NCBI RefSeq assembly: GCF_037992945.1
Contig: NZ_CP150304.1
Coordinates: forward strand, 809,501 to 873,500
DNA from: Peribacillus sp. FSL E2-0218
GTDB taxonomy: Bacteria > Bacillota > Bacilli > Bacillales > DSM-1321
DNA: 64,000 nt
Direction: 5' to 3'
In this document: one piece after another, positions 1-6,289 of the stretch
How the letters are laid out: each line of letters begins with the position of its first letter
Position numbering within the stretch: the stretch's first letter is position 1
Program-made: the position numbers and the translations under genes
The notes under the pieces: model-generated
Database searches by the model: none
Seen by the model: the letters and a program-made list of their open reading frames with translations, nothing else
What the model was told of the DNA's origin: nothing

Positions 1-141
1 AAGCATGAAGCCCCCCTCAAGATGAGATTTCCCATGGCGCAAGCTAGTAAGATCCCTGAAAGATGATCAGGTTGATAGGTCAGAGGTGGAAGCGTGGCGA
101 CATGTGGAGCTGACTGATACTAATAGATCGAGGACTTAACC
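1..141 (+). rRNA. rrl: 23S rRNA, 3' end (partial)
   Basis: The window opens inside the last part of a 23S rRNA gene. The closing segment, with the terminal helix ending in GAGGACTTAACC, is typical of Bacillus 23S rRNA. The 5' part lies outside the window. The 3' end is approximate. Confidence 0.95.
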
Positions 142-261
142 AACGCTTTAAAAAATGAAATACCTTCTTATTATCTAGTTTTGAAGGAATGAAAATTTCT
201 TCTTGCATTTTCTCAAAAAGACGTTATAATAATATATGTCTTGAAAAAAATGCAAACAATG

Positions 262-377
262 TTTGGTGACGATAGCGAAGAGGTCACACCCGTTCCCATT
301 CCGAACACGGCAGTTAAGCTCTTCAGCGCCGATGGTAGTTGGGGGTCTCCCCCTGTGAGAGTAGGACGTCGCCAAGC
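262..377 (+). rRNA. rrf: 5S rRNA
   Basis: The sequence starts TTTGGTGACGATAGCGAAG and ends GACGTCGCCAAGC. It carries the conserved CCGAACACGG and GTGAGAGTAGGACG blocks of Bacillus 5S rRNA. It follows the 23S gene after a spacer of about 120 bp and is followed within 10 bp by the tRNA array, so it is probably co-transcribed with it. Confidence 0.96.
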
Positions 378-386
378 TTATATTGT

Positions 387-461
387 TCCGCAGTAGCTCA
401 GTGGTAGAGCATTCGGCTGTTAACCGAACGGTCGTAGGTTCGAGTCCTACCTGCGGAGCCA
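387..461 (+). tRNA. tRNA-Asn (GTT)
   Basis: Full cloverleaf with acceptor stem TCCGCAG/CTGCGGA, anticodon loop CTGTTAA and encoded CCA. Confidence 0.96.
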
Positions 462-466
462 TAAAT

Positions 467-558
467 GGAGAGCTGTCCGAGTGGCCGAAGGAGCACGATT
501 GGAAATCGTGTAGACGGGTAACCCTGTCTCAAGGGTTCAAATCCCTTGCTCTCCGCCA
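467..558 (+). tRNA. tRNA-Ser (GGA)
   Basis: Class II tRNA with a long variable arm, acceptor stem GGAGAGC/GCTCTCC, anticodon loop TTGGAAA and encoded CCA. Confidence 0.95.
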
Positions 559-567
559 TTTATACCT

Positions 568-642
568 GGCCCGTTGGTCAAGCGGTTAAGACACCGCCCT
601 TTCACGGCGGTAACACGGGTTCGAATCCCGTACGGGTCACCA
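568..642 (+). tRNA. tRNA-Glu (TTC)
   Basis: Acceptor stem GGCCCGT/ACGGGTC, anticodon loop CTTTCAC, encoded CCA. Confidence 0.96.
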
Positions 643-657
643 TTTCGGCAACATATT

Positions 658-733
658 GGAGGATTAGCTCAGCTGGGAGAGCATCTGCCTTACAAGCAGA
701 GGGTCGGCGGTTCGATCCCGTCATCCTCCACCA
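658..733 (+). tRNA. tRNA-Val (TAC)
   Basis: Acceptor stem GGAGGAT/ATCCTCC, anticodon loop CTTACAA, encoded CCA. A gap of about 100 bp with no further RNA gene follows, the largest gap in the array. Confidence 0.96.
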
Positions 734-834
734 TTTTTACATAAGGTCAGGTTGTTTCAGGTAGTGGATGGTCATCATTCCACAGAAACAATTCACACGA
801 AAACTTGATTCTTGAATAGATACATTATCACCGT

Positions 835-908
<74 letters not shown>

Positions 909-913
909 TCTAT

Positions 914-989
914 GGTCCCGTGGTGTAGCGGTTAACATGCCTGCCTGTCACGCAGGAGATCGCGGGTTCGATTCCCGTCGGGACCGCCA
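914..989 (+). tRNA. tRNA-Asp (GTC)
   Basis: Acceptor stem GGTCCCG/CGGGACC, anticodon loop CTGTCAC, encoded CCA. Confidence 0.96.
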
Positions 990-1001
990 TTTTTAAAGTT
1001 T

Positions 1002-1077
1002 GGCTCAGTAGCTCAGTCGGTAGAGCAAAGGACTGAAAATCCTTGTGTCGGCGGTTCGATTCCGTCCTGAGCCACCA
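1002..1077 (+). tRNA. tRNA-Phe (GAA)
   Basis: Acceptor stem GGCTCAG/CTGAGCC, anticodon loop CTGAAAA, encoded CCA. Confidence 0.96.
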
Positions 1078-1084
1078 TAGTAGT

Positions 1085-1160
<76 letters not shown>

Positions 1161-1176
1161 TGTTTCATCCATATGC

Positions 1177-1260
1177 GGAGGGGTAGCGAAGTGGCTAAAC
1201 GCGGCGGACTGTAAATCCGCTCCTTAGGGTTCGGCAGTTCGAATCTGCCCCCCTCCACCA
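1177..1260 (+). tRNA. tRNA-Tyr (GTA)
   Basis: Class II tRNA with a long variable arm, acceptor GGAGGGG/CCCCTCC, anticodon loop CTGTAAA, encoded CCA. Confidence 0.95.
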
Positions 1261-1267
1261 TCTTTAT

Positions 1268-1341
1268 AGGGGTATAGTTTAAAGGTAGAACAGAGGTCTC
1301 CAAAACCTCCAGTGTGGGTTCGAGTCCTACTACCCCTGCCA
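1268..1341 (+). tRNA. tRNA-Trp (CCA)
   Basis: Acceptor stem AGGGGTA/TACCCCT, anticodon loop CTCCAAA, encoded terminal CCA. Confidence 0.95.
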
Positions 1342-1357
1342 ATTTCAATCTTATCAT

Positions 1358-1434
1358 GGCGGTTGTGGCGAAGTGGTTAACGCACCTGATTGTGGTTCAG
1401 GCATTCGTGGGTTCGATTCCCATCAGTCGCCCCA
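1358..1434 (+). tRNA. tRNA-His (GTG)
   Basis: Anticodon loop TTGTGGT. An extra 5' G pairs with C73, the hallmark of tRNA-His. CCA is encoded. Confidence 0.95.
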
Positions 1435-1472
1435 TTTTTCTTTAAAATGTACTATAATGAAAACAACGTTAA

Positions 1473-1547
1473 TGGGCTATAGCCAAGCGGTAAGGCAACG
1501 GATTTTGATTCCGTCATGCGAAGGTTCGATCCCTTCTAGCCCAGCCA
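1473..1547 (+). tRNA. tRNA-Gln (TTG)
   Basis: Acceptor stem TGGGCTA/TAGCCCA, anticodon loop TTTTGAT, encoded CCA. Confidence 0.95.
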
Positions 1548-1550
1548 TAT

Positions 1551-1625
1551 GCGAAAGTAGTTCAGTGGTAGAATACAACCTTGCCAAGGTTGGGGTCGCG
1601 GGTTCGAATCCCGTCTTTCGCTCCA
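1551..1625 (+). tRNA. tRNA-Gly (GCC)
   Basis: Acceptor stem GCGAAAG/CTTTCGC, anticodon loop TTGCCAA, encoded CCA. Confidence 0.96.
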
Positions 1626-1632
1626 AAACGTT

Positions 1633-1706
1633 GGCGGCATAGCCAAGCGGTAAGGCAGAGGTCTGCAAAACCTTTACCACCGGTTCGATTCCGGTTGCCG
1701 CCTCCA
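1633..1706 (+). tRNA. tRNA-Cys (GCA)
   Basis: Acceptor stem GGCGGCA/TGCCGCC, anticodon loop CTGCAAA, encoded CCA. Confidence 0.96.
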
Positions 1707-1714
1707 ACAATCAT

Positions 1715-1795
1715 GCCGGTGTGGCGGAATAGGCAGACGCGCACGACTCAAAATCGTGTTCCTCTGGAGTGCCGGTTCGACCCCGGCCACCGGTA
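1715..1795 (+). tRNA. tRNA-Leu (CAA), integration target
   Basis: Class II tRNA with anticodon loop CTCAAAA. Its last 51 bases (1745-1795) are repeated exactly at 19564-19614, so it is the target of the 17.8 kb element. After the discriminator A1795 this copy reads TCA, whereas the distal copy reads CCA. The native gene probably encoded CCA, and the joined gene now lacks it. The reconstituted tRNA body is otherwise complete. Confidence 0.95.
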
Positions 1796-1803
1796 TCATG
1801 AAA
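1745..1803 (+). repeat. attL: left direct repeat of the integrative element
   Basis: Positions 1745-1795 match 19564-19614 exactly. After one mismatch (T1796 against C19615) the match continues for CATGAAA. The repeat spans the anticodon arm through the 3' end of tRNA-Leu, the usual crossover region of tRNA-targeting tyrosine integrases. Confidence 0.93.
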
Positions 1804-1815
1804 GCTAGTAGAATC

Positions 1816-1850
1816 AAGATCTCAACGATTATGTTGAGGTCTTTTTTCTT
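1816..1850 (+). terminator. Intrinsic terminator just inside the element
   Basis: AAGATCTCAAC pairs with GTTGAGGTCTT and is followed by a T-rich run. It lies 20 bp after tRNA-Leu and replaces the host terminator, now displaced to 19645-19680. It should insulate the element from rRNA-operon transcription. Confidence 0.8.
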
Positions 1851-1925
1851 TGTCTTTTACACGACAAAAATAACTAAGAATCGTGTGCTGCGAATCGTGT
1901 GCCTTGAATTAGACAGGAGGAGAGT

Positions 1926-2852
1926 ATGGCAAGACGTTCTGACCTGACAAAGGATGAATTAAAAATCATTAAAAAGAAAGTAACAGATGAAGAAGCATTT
2001 GAAAAATTCTTTAAAGATTGTTATTTAAGAAATCTAAGACCAGCAACAATTGATTATTATAAAAATGAATTTCATGCTGCGAATAAGTTTATTAATAAGA
2101 AACTGGTAGAATGTGAACAACAAGATATAGAAAATCTGATTATCGAAAGCAAAAAGTTAATAAAAGTAACTACTATAAATACTCGGTTACGTGCTCTCCG
2201 ATCATTTTACAATTATCTTTATAAAAATAAGCTAATTGATAAAAATCCGATGAAAAACATCAAGTTGTTAAGAGACAGATTGAAAACAATAGAAACTTTA
2301 GATAGTAAAGAATTGGAGTTGCTACTAAAGACAATACGAAAACAAAAAACGTTTGTAGGATTTAGGGATGAAGTAATTTTACTTGTATTTTTAGATACTG
2401 GAGTACGATTGTCTGAATTGGCTGGGATTGAGGTAGAGGATGTAAGGGAAAATAAAATAATCATAAGGAAGACTAAAAATTTATTTGAAAGAACTGTTTA
2501 TTTGTCTGAAGCAACCCAGGAGCAAGTAAAAAGATATATTTTAATAAGGGGTAATTTAGAAACTCAAAAATTATTTATCAACCAAGATAACAAAGAATTG
2601 AAATCTCATAGTATACAAACAAGATTCACGAAGTATGGAAAGGAAGCAAAAATCGATAAAAGAGTGAGCCCTCATACTTTTCGTCATACAATGGCCAAGA
2701 GGATGATTCTTGCTGGAATAGATGCTTTTAGTCTAATGACATTGTTGGGGCACCAAGACATGTCTATTACAAAAAGGTATGTAAACTTATGGGGACCTGA
2801 TATTGAACGAAAGCATGAACAATACGGAGCATTGAAGGGATTAAAATTATAA
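1926..2852 (+). CDS. Tyrosine recombinase / integrase of the element
   Basis: This 308-residue phage-integrase family protein has a SAM-like core-binding domain at about residues 20-105. The catalytic domain follows, with the expected pattern R161 (DTGVRLSE), H250-x-x-R253 (HTFRH), H276 (LLGHQ) and nucleophile Y285 (ITKRYVNL). The AGGAGG at 1915-1920 and ATG 1926 fix the start. It lies 130 bp inside attL, as usual for tRNA-targeting elements, and is inferred to catalyse attP x attB recombination at tRNA-Leu. No separate excisionase was recognised; the small DNA-binding proteins downstream are candidates. It resembles XerC/D-like plasmid and transposon integrases more than large phage integrases. 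Confidence 0.95.
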   Translation: MARRSDLTKDELKIIKKKVTDEEAFEKFFKDCYLRNLRPATIDYYKNEFHAANKFINKKLVECEQQDIENLIIESKKLIKVTTINTRLRALRSFYNYLYKNKLIDKNPMKNIKLLRDRLKTIETLDSKELELLLKTIRKQKTFVGFRDEVILLVFLDTGVRLSELAGIEVEDVRENKIIIRKTKNLFERTVYLSEATQEQVKRYILIRGNLETQKLFINQDNKELKSHSIQTRFTKYGKEAKIDKRVSPHTFRHTMAKRMILAGIDAFSLMTLLGHQDMSITKRYVNLWGPDIERKHEQYGALKGLKL

Positions 2853-2892
2853 AAAATGTACGAATGTTCGGTCACATAATAAAATAAATAAA

Positions 2893-2929
2893 AGAGATGG
2901 TAATGGAGTTTGGCGGCTCTACCATCTCT
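2893..2929. terminator. Strong hairpin after the integrase gene
   Basis: AGAGATGGTA (2893-2902) pairs with TACCATCTCT (2920-2929). The T-rich side is on the minus strand, so on the plus strand it may act mainly as an RNA-stabilising hairpin. A similar 11-base stretch (GAGATGGTAAT) recurs after the OLD gene near 12356. Confidence 0.6.
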
Positions 2930-2951
2930 AAATAAAATACAAACAGGAGTT

Positions 2952-2983
2952 AAGACCCCTGCTAACTAATAGTAGCATGTCTT
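2952..2983 (+). promoter_or_regulatory. Leader hairpin ahead of the replication gene
   Basis: Nested stems AAGAC/GTCTT and TGCTA/TAGCA form a hairpin followed by CTTTTGTTG, about 25 bp before the rep start codon. RepA_N replicons are known to control Rep level through the rep leader and antisense RNA. This hairpin could be part of such a switch, which is inference. Confidence 0.45.
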
Positions 2984-3010
2984 CTTTTGTTGTGTCAAAA
3001 GGGGAAAAAG

Positions 3011-3826
3011 ATGATTAAGTATTACACTGAACAGCAAATCGATAACTTGATTTATGTTCAAACACCTAAAGTATTGATATATGGTATAGAGTACAAAGAT
3101 ATGATGTCCCAAGCAAAGCTACTTTATATTACACTATTGGACAAATTAAAATTAAGCATGATAAAGGATTGGAAAGATGATGAAGGTAGATACTTTGTAA
3201 TCATGTCCATCGATTATGGGGCAGAAATGCTTGGATTCTCACATTCAACTTTTAGAAGATGTAAATCTGAATTAAAGAAATTTAACTTAGTTGAAGAAAA
3301 ACGAATGGGGCTAAATAAACCAAATAGAATTTACCTTGGTAGGTTATCGCATACTAATAATGACCTTTATAATATGGACGAATCAAGGAGTGTTCAATTT
3401 GAACAATCAGAAGTGCTCAATGAGAGCACACATGAATGTCAAATACGAGCAACAAATAATAATAAGAGTATTAAGATTGAGACAAATAATAATAAGGGAA
3501 ATTTCAATTGTAATTACAAGGAATCTTTAACATCTGATAAATTTAGAGAATTACTGATTGAGGAATCAAATGAATTCTATACTGAACTCTCAATTGGAAG
3601 ATGGTCTAAGAAATCATGGAATATTTTAATCAATAAATTTGTTGATGATACTATTTCGAGTGGCAGATGGACTAATGTACCTGAAGAAAAGATAAAGGGA
3701 TACGCATATAAATCACTAGAGAGGATTTGCAATAACTCGGACTATAAACATGATGAAGAATTAAATAAGTTTCGAAGCATGAAGATCAAAGTTCCAGAAG
3801 AGAGCTATAATTGGCTAGAAAGTTAA
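3011..3826 (+). CDS. RepA_N family replication initiator
   Basis: The 271-residue protein has the N-terminal RepA_N domain at about residues 1-110. Recognisable blocks are the 'AKLLYITLLDKLKLS' and 'DEGRYFVI' motifs, a winged-helix stretch 'STFRRCKSELKKFNLV' and 'GLNKPNRIYL'. These are typical of theta-replicating plasmids of Firmicutes (pAD1/pSK41 type). The C-terminal part (from about residue 175) is element specific. The ATG at 3011 is preferred to an upstream start because AAGGGG precedes it at good spacing. The gene centre contains inverted and direct repeats (see origin entry). Its presence implies autonomous replication after excision. Confidence 0.85.
   Translation: MIKYYTEQQIDNLIYVQTPKVLIYGIEYKDMMSQAKLLYITLLDKLKLSMIKDWKDDEGRYFVIMSIDYGAEMLGFSHSTFRRCKSELKKFNLVEEKRMGLNKPNRIYLGRLSHTNNDLYNMDESRSVQFEQSEVLNESTHECQIRATNNNKSIKIETNNNKGNFNCNYKESLTSDKFRELLIEESNEFYTELSIGRWSKKSWNILINKFVDDTISSGRWTNVPEEKIKGYAYKSLERICNNSDYKHDEELNKFRSMKIKVPEESYNWLES
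3391..3496. other. Candidate replication origin inside rep
   Basis: TGTTCAATTTGAACA (3391-3405) is a perfect palindrome. GTGCTC/GAGCAC (3413-3429) is a second inverted repeat. ACAAATAATAATAAG occurs twice (3452-3466 and 3482-3496), exactly 30 bp apart. RepA_N plasmids are known to keep their origin as repeats in the centre of the rep gene, between the two protein domains, which is where these lie. That it is the origin is inference. Confidence 0.5.
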
Positions 3827-3848
3827 TTAATTTAAAGGAATGATAGGG

Positions 3849-4385
3849 ATGGAAGCTTATCACAAAGTTGATGAGGTAGCAAAAGTGCTAGGTGTCACTC
3901 CTTCAGCAGTAAAGAAGTATTATTTAATGTTTGAAGAGCAGAACTACAAGTTTAAGCGAAGCAATCAAGGTCGCCTCATGTTTTCAGAAAAGGATATTGA
4001 TTTATTTAATAAGTTGATTGAATTAAAGAATGAGCCTGGTATGAAGGTACATAATGCGGTAGAACAGCTGATAAAAGAAAATGAGAATGATGTTTCTAAT
4101 GTATATCAACTAGTCTCGAATGTGATGGCTGAAATTACAAATTTAAAGAATCTCATTCGGCAACAGCAAAAGATCATCAATGATCAACAAGAGAAATTTA
4201 AAATAATTGATGATAAATATGGAACTTTAACAAAGAGGGTAATGGAACAAGAAAAGAGAATTAGTCAGACTTTAGTAATTAGCGATCAAGAATTAGAGTC
4301 TTCAATTAAAGAAGTGAAGAAAGTAATTGGATATCAACTAGAAGAGCTTGAGGGGAAATTGAAACATAGCTTTAAAAAGTCATAA
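3849..4385 (+). CDS. MerR-like HTH protein with C-terminal coiled coil
   Basis: The 178-residue protein begins with a MerR-type winged helix at about residues 1-65 ('HKVDEVAKVLGVTPSAVKKYY', 'MFSEKDIDLFNKLIELKNEPGM'). A long helical, Gln/Glu/Lys-rich coiled coil follows at about 85-175. This layout is common in Bacillus plasmid proteins next to rep genes (RacA-like / DUF3967-like) and suggests a role in segregation or regulation. ATG 3849 is favoured over ATG 3840 because AAAGGA lies 9 bases upstream of it. The gene starts 22 bp after rep, probably as one operon. Confidence 0.7.
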   Translation: MEAYHKVDEVAKVLGVTPSAVKKYYLMFEEQNYKFKRSNQGRLMFSEKDIDLFNKLIELKNEPGMKVHNAVEQLIKENENDVSNVYQLVSNVMAEITNLKNLIRQQQKIINDQQEKFKIIDDKYGTLTKRVMEQEKRISQTLVISDQELESSIKEVKKVIGYQLEELEGKLKHSFKKS

Positions 4386-4633
4386 AAGAAATAAAAAAGA
4401 ATAGCGCTCATTAGCCCAAAAATGTCCAACGTTGGATTTTAATAGAGTTTGATATAGAATAATATTAGAATTCTTTCGAAGTTCCATACAGGCCAAATAA
4501 ATGAATAAAAGCATTATCGTGTTTATGGTTTCTATTATTGATTTTTAACTATAGCTGTAATGCCTGTATCGATAGTAAGGTTATGGTTAATTATCACGTT
4601 CAATAATGAAGAAAATAGGGGAGGAACTATTAA
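4386..4633. other. Gap of 250 bp with small palindromes, no gene seen
   Basis: It contains TCCAACGTTGGA (near 4426-4437) and the separated inverted repeat ATACAGGC / GCCTGTAT (near 4486 and 4562). No reading frame with a ribosome-binding site was found. It may hold the promoter of the next gene. Confidence 0.4.
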
Positions 4634-4963
4634 ATGGCTAATAAAGTGACTGCTAATGAAGTAATAGAGATAATAAACAATATGGACAACGGAGAACGTA
4701 TAAAGCTACTCGACAATATGTATGATAAATATTATGACGGAGGCGGTGCTGTTCGTTATAACGAGAAACTTACTAAAAACCTTGAAAAAGATATCGAATT
4801 TCTTAGTAAAAAGGTTGGAAAATTTGATATGTATTTCAATCGGTTAAATAGTCAATCTTCAACAGAGCGTGAAATGGAAATAGCATTCCTTGCAGACAAA
4901 ATTGGGAAGTTAGAGCGTGAAGTGTTTTTGTTGAAACGAAGGGATAATACTGATGATTATTGA
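4634..4963 (+). CDS. Small hypothetical protein, helical
   Basis: This 109-residue protein is not recognised. GGGGAGGA lies 9 bp before ATG 4634. The protein is mostly charged helix with a probable coiled coil in its second half ('EREMEIAFLADKIGKLEREV'). It is followed directly by an intrinsic terminator, so it is a single-gene unit. It sits between the replication genes and the defence cargo and could be a plasmid-type accessory or regulatory protein. No function is proposed. Confidence 0.65.
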   Translation: MANKVTANEVIEIINNMDNGERIKLLDNMYDKYYDGGGAVRYNEKLTKNLEKDIEFLSKKVGKFDMYFNRLNSQSSTEREMEIAFLADKIGKLEREVFLLKRRDNTDDY

Positions 4964-4989
4964 TTGGGTATAAGCTCAATCTTTTTTTA
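4962..4989 (+). terminator. Terminator of the small gene at 4634
   Basis: GATTGGG pairs with CTCAATC (one G:T pair) and is followed by seven T residues. It overlaps the stop codon of the gene. Confidence 0.7.
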
Positions 4990-5012
4990 TTAAAAACATA
5001 TTCAGGATATGC

Positions 5013-5078
5013 TTTACACTTTTTATTTCTTGGATATAACCTCTGTAGGATGAAAACAAACAAATTTACGGAGGTTAT
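5013..5078 (+). promoter_or_regulatory. Promoter plus palindrome overlapping a Shine-Dalgarno
   Basis: TTTACA (5013-5018), a 16-bp spacer and TATAAC (5035-5040) look like a SigA promoter. ATAACCTCTGTA (5036-5047) is the inverted repeat of TACGGAGGTTAT (5067-5078), with one G:T pair, and the right arm contains the GGAGG. The same arrangement occurs at 18998-19038 at the other end of the element. Confidence 0.55.
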
Positions 5079-5331
5079 TCAAATAAAGTTATCAGAAATA
5101 GCAACTATTGCATTATCATCAGAAAGCATAGACGAACTTTGGTTAGACTGGAAAGTTCTTATTCCTTGCAACAAGCAGAAATTTAAAAGGATATATAAAG
5201 ATTTTCTAGGTGCTCGAGCTCAAATTTTATTAGCAGAAACAAAGCAAGATGGGGAATACGTTTCTGTTGGTACACAGCTTAAACTATTAAAAGATGGTAC
5301 ATACTTAAATTTTAACTGGGGTAAGTTCTAG
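5050..5331 (+). CDS. Small hypothetical protein, start uncertain
   Basis: The frame is open from 4960, but the useful start is unclear. ATG 5050 has almost no Shine-Dalgarno and lies near the predicted transcription start. The only good GGAGG (5070-5074) lies inside the frame and points to ATA at 5083 (spacing 8), an exceptional start codon. From ATG 5050 the product has 93 residues; from 5083 it has 82 and begins with a helix (KLSEIATIALSSESIDELWLD would follow the start). No domain was recognised. It shares its promoter layout with the GIY-YIG gene at 19047, so the two may be co-regulated. Confidence 0.5.
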   Translation: MKTNKFTEVIQIKLSEIATIALSSESIDELWLDWKVLIPCNKQKFKRIYKDFLGARAQILLAETKQDGEYVSVGTQLKLLKDGTYLNFNWGKF

Positions 5332-5421
5332 ATCTTATGCTCGATTTTTCTATGTATAAAATGAATAACTTTTATTCATAAACTCTTAAATAATATTAGA
5401 TTGGCATACAAGGATAAAGAG

Positions 5422-5450
5422 AGACCAAGCATTCGATTGCCTGGTCTTTA
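5422..5450. terminator. Hairpin between convergent genes
   Basis: AGACCA pairs with TGGTCT around a CGATT-containing loop, followed by TTTATT on the plus strand. It separates the 5050 gene from the minus-strand gene ending at 5458. Confidence 0.55.
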
Positions 5451-5457
5451 TTCATCA

Positions 5458-6078
5458 TTATCTAATTATTAGATCTGGTCCAGAAATATCGTCAGGATAA
5501 GGAACTTGTTCTAATAAGTCTATTAGGAATGAAAGATATTTTTTAACCTGATTTCTGAAAGAATTAAAGTCGTCAATTTCCCTATCCCTATAAGCATGAA
5601 TTGTGTTTCTCTTGCCCTGAATTTCTTTAAGCCAATTATTCTTATCTTGTCGTTCGCTATCATTCCATACACTTTTCTCAAAGAATTTTCTTAGGCCGTC
5701 AAACATGGCCCCATCAGGGTCAACTTGTTGTCCCCAATTCTTTATTGCATTAATGTCATCTTTGTAGTCATTATAGTAAACAGACAGAAAAAATTTCATA
5801 CTTCCTTCAACTAATGATCCAAGATTGGCCCATGCTAAAATTAAATCACCATATTTCGCTTCTTCATCGGGATCATCTTCCCACTTGTATAGTGAGTAAC
5901 TTAAAGATACTAACCAATCTAATCTTGACTTACTGAGTAAATTTGCTGCATCAATTGGTGCCCAACCTTGTGCCTTAGACCAAAAACTGCGAATATGCTC
6001 ATTAAGATCAACGACTTTATCAATCGTTTCTGAATAAGATAAATCTTCAACCTTTCTTTGGTTAAACAATTTCAACAC
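5458..6078 (-). CDS. Hypothetical helical protein, possibly HEPN-like
   Basis: This 206-residue protein is predicted to be mostly helical. Near the C-terminus it has the motif 'KRNTIHAYR' (R157, N158, H161), resembling the R-N-x-x-H signature of some HEPN domains, many of which are RNases. A preceding segment 'GSLVEGSMKFFLSVYYNDYK' would fit the HEPN helical core. The spacing R-x3-H is shorter than the classical R-x4-6-H, so the call is tentative. It is divergent from the SF2 helicase gene at 6290, with about 210 bp of AT-rich promoter region between. A defence or toxin role is inference from the motif and neighbourhood. Confidence 0.5.
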   Translation of the reverse strand: MLKLFNQRKVEDLSYSETIDKVVDLNEHIRSFWSKAQGWAPIDAANLLSKSRLDWLVSLSYSLYKWEDDPDEEAKYGDLILAWANLGSLVEGSMKFFLSVYYNDYKDDINAIKNWGQQVDPDGAMFDGLRKFFEKSVWNDSERQDKNNWLKEIQGKRNTIHAYRDREIDDFNSFRNQVKKYLSFLIDLLEQVPYPDDISGPDLIIR

Positions 6079-6289
6079 TCCCGTCTAAGTAATTTCCAAC
6101 ATATAGAATATCATGAATTATTAAAAAGTAATTAAATAAAATGCACATTTTATAATATTTTTTGAAACCAATAATTACAACTCTTTATATATAGGTGGTT
6201 GTAGAAAGTGGTTTCAGTTAGTTTACATTTTAAATTTGGTAGATATAAAACTTTTAAGAAAAAAACTTAAAAGTGGAGGATTGACCAAA

